From NCBI GenBank assembly GCA_020444065.1, contig JAHLLQ010000009.1, forward strand, positions 115,800 through 179,799: DNA of 64,000 bases, read 5' to 3'. Origin of the DNA: a bacterium (GTDB taxonomy: Bacteria; Sumerlaeota; Sumerlaeia; SLMS01; JAHLLQ01). The position numbers and the translations under genes were made by a program. The stretch's first letter is position 1. Each line of letters opens with the position of its first letter. Positions 35,778-45,172 of the stretch are shown here, piece by piece. The notes beneath the pieces are model-generated. The model worked only from the letters and a program-made list of their open reading frames with translations. It was not told where the DNA came from and searched no databases.

Positions 35778-37187
35778 CTAAAACTGAAAGTAGATAAACG
35801 GCGTCACGCCCAGGGGTGAGAAGTAGTATACGCACAGCAGGGCAAGGAAGGCTAGGGCGAGGTGGGGGACTCGTTCGAAGGAAAGGTCCTGGATGTGCAC
35901 GTGTCGGTATTCTCCCAGGTAGTGACTGAAGATCACAAGCGGCAGGACGATCAGAACGAGCGGCGTGAAATACCATTCGAGGAATCCGAAGTTGTTCAGG
36001 CCGAACATTCCGGAAATCATCAGCAGCGATTGTGAGAAATCGGGGCTGCGGAAGAACACCCACGTGCAAAGCACGAAAACGAAAGTTCCTGTCCATCCGA
36101 TGACGGCGCCGATCTTGCCGGGCAGCAGAGGTCCTTTCCCCCAGATCTCCATCTTCAGTTTGTGAAGAACCAGCGCAATTCCGTGCAGGATTCCCCACAT
36201 GACGAAATTCCACGAGGCCCCGTGCCAGAGGCCGCCGAGCGTCATGGTCGTCATCAGATTAATATAAGTTCGGCGGCGCCCTTTGCGATTACCTCCGAGC
36301 GGAATATACAAATAGTCCCGTAGCCACGTGGAGAGCGAGATGTGCCACCGGCGCCAGAACTCCGTGATGTTTGTTGAAACATACGGCATTCGGAAGTTGA
36401 TACCGAGATCGAACCCCAGCATTCGCGCGGCTCCGATGGCCATGTCGGAGTAGCCGGAGAAGTCGCAGTAAATCTGGATCGCATAGGCAATCATGATCAG
36501 CCAGAGCGTGCCGGAACTCCAGACCTGGTAATTGTGAAAACCGGGATCGACAAACATCGCCATCCGGTCTGCGATCAGGACTTTCTTGACGAGACCGAGC
36601 AAGAAGCACTTTGCGCCCGTGGAGAGATTCTCTCGCTTCAGTGCAATGGGATGATTGAGCTGCGGAAGGAAATCGGCGGCACGCACAATTGGGCCTGCCA
36701 CCAACTGGGGAAAGAAAGCGACAAAGAGTGCAAAGTCGATAAAGGCGGGCTTGTTCTTAATCTTTCCAAAGTAGACATCAATGGAGTAACTCATCGTCTG
36801 GAAAGTATAAAACGAAATCCCGACCGGCAGGATAATGTCGAGATTCGACACGCCGACACCGAATCCGCTCAGGATTTCATTGGCTGAGTCGACGAAGAAA
36901 TTGAAGTACTTGAAGAAGCCGAGCAGGCCGAGATTCGTTGCCAGGCTGATCGCGAGAACACGCTTGCGGTGGGTACCATTCGGGTGATTCAGCAAATAGC
37001 CGCCGGCCAGAAAGTCGACGATCGTCGAGAAGAGGATCAGCCCCAGGAATCTCCAGTCCCAGTAGCCGTAGAAATAGTAACTTGCCGCGAGCAGGAAGAG
37101 TTTCTTCTGTCGATTCGACCGAAGAAGAAATGTCACCAGCAGGACGACTGCGAAGAAGATATAGAAGGCGAGACTGGAAAAGATCAC
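35778..37187 (-). CDS. MBOAT-family O-acyltransferase (AlgI-like)
   Basis: 469 residues with roughly ten membrane spans. It should transfer acyl (often acetyl) groups from the cytoplasm across the membrane to a glycan. The family histidine is in GGLWHGASWNFVMWG, and the Asn/His-rich FWRRWHISLSTWLRDYLYIPLGGNRKG segment is the AlgI signature. The start is GTG and overlaps the upstream SGNH stop by four bases, so they are translated together. That pairing is a familiar exopolysaccharide or alginate acylation arrangement. Confidence 0.92.
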   Translation of the reverse strand: MIFSSLAFYIFFAVVLLVTFLLRSNRQKKLFLLAASYYFYGYWDWRFLGLILFSTIVDFLAGGYLLNHPNGTHRKRVLAISLATNLGLLGFFKYFNFFVDSANEILSGFGVGVSNLDIILPVGISFYTFQTMSYSIDVYFGKIKNKPAFIDFALFVAFFPQLVAGPIVRAADFLPQLNHPIALKRENLSTGAKCFLLGLVKKVLIADRMAMFVDPGFHNYQVWSSGTLWLIMIAYAIQIYCDFSGYSDMAIGAARMLGFDLGINFRMPYVSTNITEFWRRWHISLSTWLRDYLYIPLGGNRKGRRRTYINLMTTMTLGGLWHGASWNFVMWGILHGIALVLHKLKMEIWGKGPLLPGKIGAVIGWTGTFVFVLCTWVFFRSPDFSQSLLMISGMFGLNNFGFLEWYFTPLVLIVLPLVIFSHYLGEYRHVHIQDLSFERVPHLALAFLALLCVYYFSPLGVTPFIYFQF

Positions 37188-38272
37188 GGGGCTGCCGGAG
37201 CCTCCCGGTTAATGATCGGTTCCAGCGCCTGCGCCAGCGCATCGGCGATGAGCGCGTGCCCGCGCGGATTCAAATGACCTGTCGCCGGATTATGGCGACT
37301 GAAGCCTCGTCCAAACTCCTGGTCGGAGGCGTATAGCCCGTAGAAGCTCGCCTGGCGAACGTACGTAAGATGATGCTTCTTTGCCAGCGCTCGATACACT
37401 CGCCGCTGTTCCTGCTCGATCGGCGGTGGTTCGATCGCGATTCCGTTCGAGTTCACGGCCGGGTAGCCGGGAACGTCGAGGAGCACCACGGGAACCGGGA
37501 AGCGCGCGGCCAGTTCCCGCAACTCCCAATCCGCGCGATCTCGCTCGATCTGCGGGACTTCGGGCGACTTGACTTCGGGTTTCCCCTCTTTCTTCGGGGG
37601 CGCGTCCTGCTTCTGGCCTAGATAGAGTTTCAATCGGAAGAGCCCGTACCTGGCGAGCGCAGAGTGGCAGTACAAGGGTCCAAGGATCGGGTTCGTCAGC
37701 ACTCGGCCGCCGCTCGGGTCATTCTGTACAAGGTGGATGTCTTTGCCTTCGCCGGCGATTTCCCAGAAGCCCTGGCCCTTGCCGATGGCGTTCGACGTCA
37801 GATCCCGCCACGCCGCCTGAACGACGACCAGATCGGGGTCGAGTTTCTCCTCGAAGAACGCCGCATTCCCCAGCACATCCGGCATCGACCACCCGCTTGA
37901 CCCGGCGTTGACGACCTGGACGCCGGGGTGCGCTTCACGCAGGCGCTGCTCCAATTGGTTGCAGAACGTCACCTCGTCGCGCACCTGCATCGCTTCGGTG
38001 ATGGAATCGCCAATTACGAGAATGCGGAACCCGCCGTCGGGCACAGGAGGAATGTGCCCACCTCGCCAGCCGTATTGCCCGGCGCGCGACACCCCGTAGC
38101 CCTCGGTCCCATCGATCAGCAGGGAGCCCTCGCGGGCGATCCACCCGAGGTTCGGATCCAGCCGAAGAGGAATCGGGTACGTCACCGCCAGGCGCAGGAT
38201 GACTTCCATCACAGCGAGAGCCAGCACTGCCGCAGCGAGGACCTTCAGAATCTTGGAGAGCTTCTTCTTCAC
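37184..38272 (-). CDS. SGNH/GDSL-type hydrolase, membrane-anchored
   Basis: 362 residues. An N-terminal hydrophobic span (residues 10-30) places the catalytic domain in the periplasm. The nucleophile block is GDSITE, a block containing NAGSSGWSMPD follows, and the distal His region is GHLNPRGHALIADAL. Together with the downstream MBOAT gene it probably acts on acyl groups of a surface or exported glycan (AlgX/AlgJ-like role). A Pro/Glu/Lys-rich linker (PPKKEGKPEVKSPEVP) interrupts the fold around residue 220. The start is GTG. Function is by analogy only. Confidence 0.85.
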   Translation of the reverse strand: MKKKLSKILKVLAAAVLALAVMEVILRLAVTYPIPLRLDPNLGWIAREGSLLIDGTEGYGVSRAGQYGWRGGHIPPVPDGGFRILVIGDSITEAMQVRDEVTFCNQLEQRLREAHPGVQVVNAGSSGWSMPDVLGNAAFFEEKLDPDLVVVQAAWRDLTSNAIGKGQGFWEIAGEGKDIHLVQNDPSGGRVLTNPILGPLYCHSALARYGLFRLKLYLGQKQDAPPKKEGKPEVKSPEVPQIERDRADWELRELAARFPVPVVLLDVPGYPAVNSNGIAIEPPPIEQEQRRVYRALAKKHHLTYVRQASFYGLYASDQEFGRGFSRHNPATGHLNPRGHALIADALAQALEPIINREAPAAP

Positions 38273-38435
38273 GCCGTGCTGCCCGTCCCCCTTGTCGCAG
38301 AAATCGTGGGCTCATACCAGCCCCCCAAGCCGGACCGCAACGGCGATCATCCAGTGGTTCGGGACGCGTGGCTTCAGGTCGCCGCCCCTTTTCTCCCTTG
38401 CCTGAGGCACGCGTCTTGCCCATCCTCCCCGCGCT

Positions 38436-40037
38436 ATGGGCCGTGAGAGCATTTCCAGACTTCTGCTGATCAATCCGCCGACGGGGCTGTACCGCCGGGA
38501 CGATCGTTGCCAGTGTACGGTCGAAGACCAGACCGTTCAGATCGTCTTTCCGCCGATGGATCTGGCGATGGCGGCCGCCTGTGCGGAGCGCAAGGGCGTG
38601 GAGTGCCGCATCGAGGACTATCCCGCCACGGGGCGCGGTTGGGACGACTATCGCCGCGATCTGGGCGAATTCAAGCCAGATGGACTGGTGGTCAACTCGA
38701 CCACGGCGACGCTCGATGGCGATCTGCAGACCTGTTTCCTGGCGAAGGAACTCCTCCCTGACATTCTGACGATGGCCAAGGGCGAGACGCTGATCGTCAA
38801 TGCCGCGACGGTTCTTGTCGACCATCCGGAGCTGGACATCGTCCTGCCGAACGAGGCGGAAGAAGCCGTGGCGGAACTGGCGGGAGGCACGCCGTTCTGT
38901 CGCGTGAAGGGCATTCATTTCCGCTCCGACTTGCTGGAGCGCGTTGGCGAGGAGCGCGAGGATTCGCTCGTGACGCCGGAGGGCAAGGCCCAAGTGGCGG
39001 CGCGGAAGCGTAAGCGCTTACCGCCTGAGACACCCGCCGCAATCCAGGCCGGCGCCGAGGCCCAGGCGGTGTACTTCACGGGAAAGCGCGACCTGCAGCA
39101 GGATCTCGACGGTCTTCCGTTGCCCGCGCGGCATTTGCTGAAGAACGAAGTCTACACCTCGCCCGAGACCGGCAATCCACTGACGGTCGTGCACGGCAAT
39201 CGCGGCTGCCCATCGGCGTGCATCTACTGCCCGGCCGGCGTTTTGACAGATTTCACGGTTCGCGCGCGCAAGCCGGAGAACATCGTCGCGGAGTTGAAAG
39301 AATGCGTGGAGAAGTACGGCCTGCGCGAGTTCCTCTTCCACGGCGATACGTTTACGATCAATAAGCGCTGGCTGCTGGAGCTGTGTAACGGCATCGTGGA
39401 TGCCGGGCTGGATATTCACTGGGGCTGCAACAGCCGTGTGGATACGATCGATGACGAGCGCGCCGCGGCGATGAAGCGCGCCGGCTGCTGGGTCGTGGCG
39501 TTCGGAATCGAGAGCGGCGACCAGGACATGCTGGATCGTATGAAGAAAAACGCGACGTTGGATCAGGCGCGCGAAGCGATCGCCGTCTGCAAGCGCAACG
39601 GCCTGCGGACGCACGCATTTATGGTGATCGGCCTGCCGTGGGAGACGGACGAGACGCTCGAACGCACTTACCAATTTCTGCGCGAGTTGAATCCGGATTT
39701 CTTCGACTTCAACATCGCGACGCCGTTGCCCGGGACTGAACTGCACGAAATCGCCGTGCGCGAGAAGTTGTTCGAGCAGGATTACGACCCGGCGCGGGCC
39801 GGCTATGCGACCGGTGGCGTCCAGACGCTGTCGGGGATTTCCAGCGCCGACCTGGTGAAGTGGCGGCGCGAACATCTGCTGAAGATGTACCTGCGCCCCA
39901 CTTATATCGGGCGGATGCTGGTGCGCGCCGGCGGCCCGAAGAACACCCTGCAGTACATCAAGGCCGGCGCCCGCCGGCTGCGCCAGCTCACGGCTCGATC
40001 GAAGCCCGAAGCGGCGGAGTCTTCCGCCTCCTCCTGA
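38436..40037 (+). CDS. B12-binding-type radical SAM protein
   Basis: 533 residues. N-terminal 150 residues resemble a cobalamin-binding-type fold (LLINPPTGLYRRDD), followed by a radical SAM domain with CPSACIYC (C258, C262, C265) binding the [4Fe-4S] cluster. Later motifs include AFGIESGDQDMLDRMKK and VIGLPWETDETLERTYQFLRE. Such proteins are methylases or other radical enzymes, often in glycan, lipid or secondary metabolite synthesis. The substrate cannot be read. It is divergent from the SGNH gene. The ATG follows a weak ribosome binding site. Confidence 0.9.
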   Translation: MGRESISRLLLINPPTGLYRRDDRCQCTVEDQTVQIVFPPMDLAMAAACAERKGVECRIEDYPATGRGWDDYRRDLGEFKPDGLVVNSTTATLDGDLQTCFLAKELLPDILTMAKGETLIVNAATVLVDHPELDIVLPNEAEEAVAELAGGTPFCRVKGIHFRSDLLERVGEEREDSLVTPEGKAQVAARKRKRLPPETPAAIQAGAEAQAVYFTGKRDLQQDLDGLPLPARHLLKNEVYTSPETGNPLTVVHGNRGCPSACIYCPAGVLTDFTVRARKPENIVAELKECVEKYGLREFLFHGDTFTINKRWLLELCNGIVDAGLDIHWGCNSRVDTIDDERAAAMKRAGCWVVAFGIESGDQDMLDRMKKNATLDQAREAIAVCKRNGLRTHAFMVIGLPWETDETLERTYQFLRELNPDFFDFNIATPLPGTELHEIAVREKLFEQDYDPARAGYATGGVQTLSGISSADLVKWRREHLLKMYLRPTYIGRMLVRAGGPKNTLQYIKAGARRLRQLTARSKPEAAESSASS

Positions 40038-40205
40038 GTGCCTCGCCCTCACTCTTCTATGCAAAAATAGGCATTTCGTGCCCCATAGCGCTTGATTCGG
40101 CCGAATATTGCGCTTATGCATGAGTTGTATCGCACTTGGGATTCTCCGATCGGCAGTTCCTTCGCGGAGCTGTCCAATCTTTGTGGGCTTCAGAAAGCGA
40201 TTCCG

Positions 40206-41648
40206 ATGAATGCCCAGACGCGTTCCATTCTCATCGGTGCAGGTCGAGTCACCGTCATCTACGCGATTGTCGGCGCGCTGTGGATATTCTTTTCGGACTC
40301 CGCCCTCGAACTCTACTTCAAGGACGCCGAGAGTCTCAGCATGGCCCAGACGTACAAGGGCTGGGCTTACATCGCTGCGACTGCAGGTTTGCTGTTCCTG
40401 CTGATTCACCGAGAGCTGACGCGCTACACGATGCTTCGCGACAAGGCCCGTCGCGAGGAGGAGAAGCTCTCCGCCCAGATTCTCGATTCCGAGCAGGCGC
40501 TGCACGCCAGCGAGCGCAAGTTCCGTGCGATCTTCGAGGCCGCGCCGGTCGGCGTGGTGACCGTGCGGAGCGATCGCACAATCGGCATCGGCAACCCGGC
40601 CATGGCAAAGATGCTGGGCTACAAGGTCGGCGAATTGGAAGGGAAGCACATCCGGGAGATTACGCATCCCGACGACCTGGAAGAGGATGGGCGCCTGTAT
40701 GCAGAGCTGGCGGCCGGTAAGCGGACTCAATACAGCATGGAAAAGCGCTACATGCGAAGTGACGGGGGATTTGTCCCGACGTTCTTGACGGTGGCGTCGA
40801 TCCGAGGCAACGAGGGCAAGTACCTCTTCGCCGTCGGCATTGCGCAAGACATCACCGAGTTGAAGCAGCGGCAGGAGGAGATTCGCCAACTGAACGAGGA
40901 CCTGGAACAAAAGGTCGAGGATCGCACGTGGCAGTTGCAGTTGGCGAACCGCGAGTTGGAAGCCTTCTCCTACTCCGTTTCCCACGATCTGCGGGCGCCG
41001 CTGGACGCGATCGAGGGCTTCGGCAAGGCCGTCCTCGAGGATCACGGACCCAAGATCGGCAGCAAGGGGCTCGACTATCTGAATCGCATCCTGAGTTCGA
41101 CGACTCACATGCGGCGGCTGATCGACGATCTTTTGCTGCTGTCCCGAACGTCTCGGCAACAGATGGACATGTGTGAAACGGACTTGTCGAGTATTGCTCG
41201 CGGGGTTTTCGAAGAGCTTCGTCGGCGGGACTCGACGCGGGATGTCCAGTGTTTAGTGCAGGGCGGCCTTGTGGGCCGGGCCGATCCGGGGCTGATGCGC
41301 GTGCTGCTGGAAAACCTGATCGGGAACGCCTGGAAGTTCACGACCAAGAGCGGCGAGACTCGGATTGAGTTCGGGCGATGCGATTCGCTGCCCGACGGGC
41401 TTGAAAATCCATCCGGGGTATGCGCATACTTCGTGGCCGACAATGGAGTTGGCTTCGATATGGATCTTTCGGACCGGCTTTTCACACCGTTTCAGCGCCT
41501 GCACAGGGAGGCCGATTTCCCCGGCACGGGGATCGGGTTGGCCACGGCTCAACGTGTTGTCACCCGGCACGGGGGAGAGATTATCGCGCGCAGCAAACCG
41601 GGAGAAGGTGCGACATTCTATTTCACACTGCCTGACGGGCGGTCATGA
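40206..41648 (+). CDS. PAS-domain sensor histidine kinase
   Basis: 480 residues from the ATG at 40206. Two membrane spans near the N-terminus (about 8-30 and 55-75) flank a short segment. A PAS domain (about 100-220) with FRAIFEAAPVGVV and GYKVGELEGKHIREI comes next. HisKA follows with FSYSVSHDLRAPL (phosphorylated His), and the ATPase domain shows LLENLIGNAWKFT and GTGIGLATAQRVV. The frame is open further upstream (ATG 40116, TTG 40092), so the start is uncertain. It is followed 60 bases later by a hybrid kinase, with which it may work. Confidence 0.88.
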   Translation: MNAQTRSILIGAGRVTVIYAIVGALWIFFSDSALELYFKDAESLSMAQTYKGWAYIAATAGLLFLLIHRELTRYTMLRDKARREEEKLSAQILDSEQALHASERKFRAIFEAAPVGVVTVRSDRTIGIGNPAMAKMLGYKVGELEGKHIREITHPDDLEEDGRLYAELAAGKRTQYSMEKRYMRSDGGFVPTFLTVASIRGNEGKYLFAVGIAQDITELKQRQEEIRQLNEDLEQKVEDRTWQLQLANRELEAFSYSVSHDLRAPLDAIEGFGKAVLEDHGPKIGSKGLDYLNRILSSTTHMRRLIDDLLLLSRTSRQQMDMCETDLSSIARGVFEELRRRDSTRDVQCLVQGGLVGRADPGLMRVLLENLIGNAWKFTTKSGETRIEFGRCDSLPDGLENPSGVCAYFVADNGVGFDMDLSDRLFTPFQRLHREADFPGTGIGLATAQRVVTRHGGEIIARSKPGEGATFYFTLPDGRS

Positions 41649-41708
41649 GGGGAGTCTGATGAAGAGGTGCGAGCGGCTCAGGGGCCACGGAGAGGCGGGC
41701 CATCCATA

Positions 41709-43634
41709 ATGTCCGACAAGATTCGAGCATTGATCATCGAGGATTCCGAGAACGATCTCCTTCTTCTGCTGCGTGCGCTCGAGAAGGCCGAGTTGAACAT
41801 CGACCACCAGCACGTCATGACTGCCGATGAAGTGAAGGAAGCCATGTCCGAGGAGTGGGATGTTATTCTCGCGGACTACCGGCTGGAAGATTACGACGGG
41901 CTCGATGCGCTCAAGATCGTTCGTGAGAAGAATGAAGACGTTCCATTTATTCTGGTGTCGCGGACAATCGGCGACGAGCGTGCCGTGGAAGCGATGCAGG
42001 CCGGCGTGCAGGACTATGTTCTGAAAGAGAACCTGATTCGCCTGGCGCCGGCGATCCAGCGCGAGGTGCGCGAAGCACGCAGCCGCCGGAATCGCCGCAT
42101 CGCAGAGGAAGCACTGCTCGATCGAACGCGCCAGTTGCAGGCTATCGTCGACACGACGCCCGACTTGATCGCCCGCTACGATCGCCAGTTACGGCACCTC
42201 TTCGTGAATCAGGCGACCTGCGAAGCGACCGGGATTCCGTTTGAGGACTTCATTGGTCGAACCAGCGACGAGCTGGAGATGAAGCCGGAATTGATCAAGA
42301 GATGGAATGCGAGCCTGAAGGCCGTCTTCCGTTCCGGCAAGCCGCGCCGACTGAGTTTCGCGTACGAACTACCGGATGGCGTTCATTACTACGAGACGTT
42401 GATTGCGCCGGAGATCGTGAAGGACAGCAAGATCCAGACGCTGATCTGCAACACGCGCGACATGACGCGCGAGGTTGCCCTGCAGACGCAACTGCGCCAG
42501 GCGCAGAAGATGCAGGCCATCGGTCAGCTGGCCGGCGGAATCGCGCACGACTTCAACAACTTGCTGCAGGTCATCGGCGGCAATGTCGAACTCGTCATCG
42601 ACGAAACCGGACCCGCCTCGCCCGTTGCAGAAAACCTGCGTGAGATTTCGCGGGCGACGAAGCGCGCTACAAACCTTGTGCGCCAGCTTCTGATCTTCAG
42701 CCGACGGGATGAGCTCGAGTTGAGTGAACTCGACCTTTCTCAGTACCTGCCGCAGTGTTTGCTGCTGATTCGTCGCGTGATTGGCGACCACATTGAACTC
42801 GAAAGCGAAATCGAAGACGGGCTGCATCGCGTTTCCGCAGATCCGGGTCAGATCGAACAGGTCTTGATGAACCTTTGCATCAACTCGCGCGATGCGATGC
42901 CCAACGGTGGGACCTTGTCCGTGAGCTTGCAGAATTGTGTGATGAGTGAACTGAATGCCGAGCGTCGTGCGAATGCACGGCCTGGAGCCCATGTTCGGCT
43001 GCGCGTTTCGGACACCGGGTGCGGCATTCCGAAGAAGAACCTAGACCGCGTTTTCGAGCCTTTCTTCACGACGAAGGAAACGGGATGGGGAACCGGCCTT
43101 GGACTCGCGACGGTTTACGGAATTGTCGAGCGGCACGGTGGCTTTATCGAGGTGAATAGCACTGTCGGCGAAGGTGCTACGTTCGATATTTATCTCCCCG
43201 CGCACACATCGTCGCAGCGGCAGAGCAAGGATCCGCGATTCGATCATGAACCGCAGCCCGGCGAAGGCCGGTGCGTGTTGCTGGCGGAAGACGATGACCA
43301 GGTGCGGCGTCTGGCTCGGTCAATCCTGGAGCGCGGCGGCTACGAAGTCATCGAAGCACGCGACGGTGAAGAAGCGATCGCGCTCTTCGAAAAGACCGCG
43401 GCGGCATTCGATTTCGCAGTTGTCGATGTGATGATGCCCAAGAAGAACGGAGACGAAGTCTATCGCGCCATTCGGGCTATTCGTTCGCGATTGCCGGTGC
43501 TCTTCACAACAGGATTCGATAACGAAGTGATTGAGCGGCAGCATCTCCCGGAGGACCAGGCGGCATTGCTGCCGAAGCCGTATTCCTCGAAGAAGCTGTT
43601 GGCGATGATCGAGAGTCTCTTGTCCGATCAGTGA
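41709..43634 (+). CDS. Hybrid histidine kinase, REC-PAS-HisKA-HATPase-REC
   Basis: 641 residues. Domain order: receiver (about 1-125, phospho-acceptor Asp in DVILADYRLEDYDG), PAS (130-250), HisKA with GGIAHDFNNLLQV, ATPase (LMNLCINSRDAMP, GTGLGLATVYGIV), and a second receiver (about 520-640, DFAVVDVMMPKKNG). No membrane span. It probably takes a signal from a partner response regulator or kinase and passes phosphate on. The ATG at 41709 follows a purine-rich stretch. Its final 7 bases overlap the convergent OppC gene. No separate output regulator is adjacent. Confidence 0.92.
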   Translation: MSDKIRALIIEDSENDLLLLLRALEKAELNIDHQHVMTADEVKEAMSEEWDVILADYRLEDYDGLDALKIVREKNEDVPFILVSRTIGDERAVEAMQAGVQDYVLKENLIRLAPAIQREVREARSRRNRRIAEEALLDRTRQLQAIVDTTPDLIARYDRQLRHLFVNQATCEATGIPFEDFIGRTSDELEMKPELIKRWNASLKAVFRSGKPRRLSFAYELPDGVHYYETLIAPEIVKDSKIQTLICNTRDMTREVALQTQLRQAQKMQAIGQLAGGIAHDFNNLLQVIGGNVELVIDETGPASPVAENLREISRATKRATNLVRQLLIFSRRDELELSELDLSQYLPQCLLLIRRVIGDHIELESEIEDGLHRVSADPGQIEQVLMNLCINSRDAMPNGGTLSVSLQNCVMSELNAERRANARPGAHVRLRVSDTGCGIPKKNLDRVFEPFFTTKETGWGTGLGLATVYGIVERHGGFIEVNSTVGEGATFDIYLPAHTSSQRQSKDPRFDHEPQPGEGRCVLLAEDDDQVRRLARSILERGGYEVIEARDGEEAIALFEKTAAAFDFAVVDVMMPKKNGDEVYRAIRAIRSRLPVLFTTGFDNEVIERQHLPEDQAALLPKPYSSKKLLAMIESLLSDQ

Positions 43635-45163
43635 TCGCGCCGAGGATCGAGTGCGTCGCGGACGCCTTCGCCCACAAGGTTAAAGCACGTCACCGTCAGG
43701 AAGATTGCGAAGCCCGGGAACACGGTCAGCCACCACGTTCCCTGCACATCGTTGCGCCCGTTATTCAGCAGATCGCCCCAGGAGGCCATCGGTTGCGGCA
43801 CGCCGAAGCTGAGGAATGACAGCGCCGATTCCACCAGAATCGATCCCGCGATACCGAAGCTGATCATTACGAGGATCGGCCCGAGGGCGTTCGGCAAAAT
43901 GTGCAGGAAGATGATGCGCATGTTCGAACCGCCGAGTCCGCGAACGGCCTGCACGAAGTCCTGGTTCACAATACGCAGGAATTCACCGCGCTGGAGACGC
44001 GCCACGCCAGTCCACCACACAAGTCCTAATGCCGCCATGATGTTGAAGATGCTCGGTTTCAGATAGGCTTGAACGGCAAGGATCAGGAACAGCACAGGGA
44101 AACACAGGACGATCTCGATCAGGCGCGAGATGATCAGGTCGGCCCAGCCGCCATAATATCCCGCCAACGCTCCGAGAATGATTCCGATCGTGACGTAGAT
44201 CGACACCGCCACGATGCCGATCAACATCGAAATACGCGCGCCGTAGACCATGCGAGACAGCACATCGCGCCCGTTCGTATCGGTGCCCAGAACATGGTAG
44301 TGCTGGTTGTCGACGTACTCGGCCTTCGGCAGCAGGAAGGTCGGCGCCTGGCGATTTTCGGCGGTCAGGTTTTCATTCTCGCCGTATGGCACCATCGTGC
44401 GGACAACGCTCCATCCAGAGTCCTTGAACTCTTGCGACTCGATCAGTCGGCGATAGGGGTATGTGTCCTGCACAGGCGGCCAGATCATCATCCAGATGGT
44501 TGCGCAAATCGCCGTTGGAATCGCCACGGCGAGCATGAAACGCCATGCTTTCTTGAAGCGCTTTCGATTGAACCACATGATGTGGAAGAAGATGTAGAGG
44601 AAGATGAAAATGATCTCCCCGGGCGTCAGTGTTCGCGTGGCGGGGAAGCGTTTCTGTGGAACGAGTTCGACGTTCGAGTAGTCGAACTCCTCCTCGAATG
44701 AGGCGAGTGCTGTCTGGTAGGTTTCTTCGCCACCGTTGGAAGGCGCGCGGAAGTAAGCCGCAATCTGTCCGGAGAGCTCGTGCAGGCGACCGTGCTTGTC
44801 CGTCTTCAGATGATTCTCGATGCGATCGAACGTGTCTTCCATCCCTGAAACGAGACTGCGGATTTCGGACTCATCTCCCTTGGCAAGCGCAGCGTCCATG
44901 CGTTGTGCATAGTCGAGAATGACAAAGTAATTCTCATCGTAGTCATCGAGGAAAATCGCCTTCACGTACAGAGGGCGCGAGTTGGCGATCAATGGGCAGA
45001 ACACACCGATCGTGGCGACCAGCCACGCGATCAGCAGGCCAAACATGGCGAGTCGATTACGACGGAAATCCTGCCCCACCAATTCCCAATAGGATCGCGG
45101 CGAGCCAGGCCCTTGGGGCTTCTGCTCGGGGGTTTCCTGGGGAGTTTTCGTTTCCTCAGTCAA
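43628..45163 (-). CDS. OppC-like permease with large insertion (511 aa)
   Basis: About 200 residues longer than normal OppC (about 300). The usual start and a first span (residues 30-50) are followed by an insertion of roughly 230 residues (about 51-285) that contains a hydrophilic, helical segment and an extra hydrophobic pair (EIIFIFLYIFFHIMWFNRKRFKKAW, AVAIPTAICATIWMMIWP). Then the conserved core begins HVLGTDTNGRDVLSRMVYGARIS and continues with SFGVPQPMASWGDLLNNG. The start is TTG with GAGG upstream, nine bases after the OppB stop. Solute import, with the ATPase subunit missing. Confidence 0.86.
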   Translation of the reverse strand: MTEETKTPQETPEQKPQGPGSPRSYWELVGQDFRRNRLAMFGLLIAWLVATIGVFCPLIANSRPLYVKAIFLDDYDENYFVILDYAQRMDAALAKGDESEIRSLVSGMEDTFDRIENHLKTDKHGRLHELSGQIAAYFRAPSNGGEETYQTALASFEEEFDYSNVELVPQKRFPATRTLTPGEIIFIFLYIFFHIMWFNRKRFKKAWRFMLAVAIPTAICATIWMMIWPPVQDTYPYRRLIESQEFKDSGWSVVRTMVPYGENENLTAENRQAPTFLLPKAEYVDNQHYHVLGTDTNGRDVLSRMVYGARISMLIGIVAVSIYVTIGIILGALAGYYGGWADLIISRLIEIVLCFPVLFLILAVQAYLKPSIFNIMAALGLVWWTGVARLQRGEFLRIVNQDFVQAVRGLGGSNMRIIFLHILPNALGPILVMISFGIAGSILVESALSFLSFGVPQPMASWGDLLNNGRNDVQGTWWLTVFPGFAIFLTVTCFNLVGEGVRDALDPRRDH

Positions 45164-45172
45164 TGCAGTACC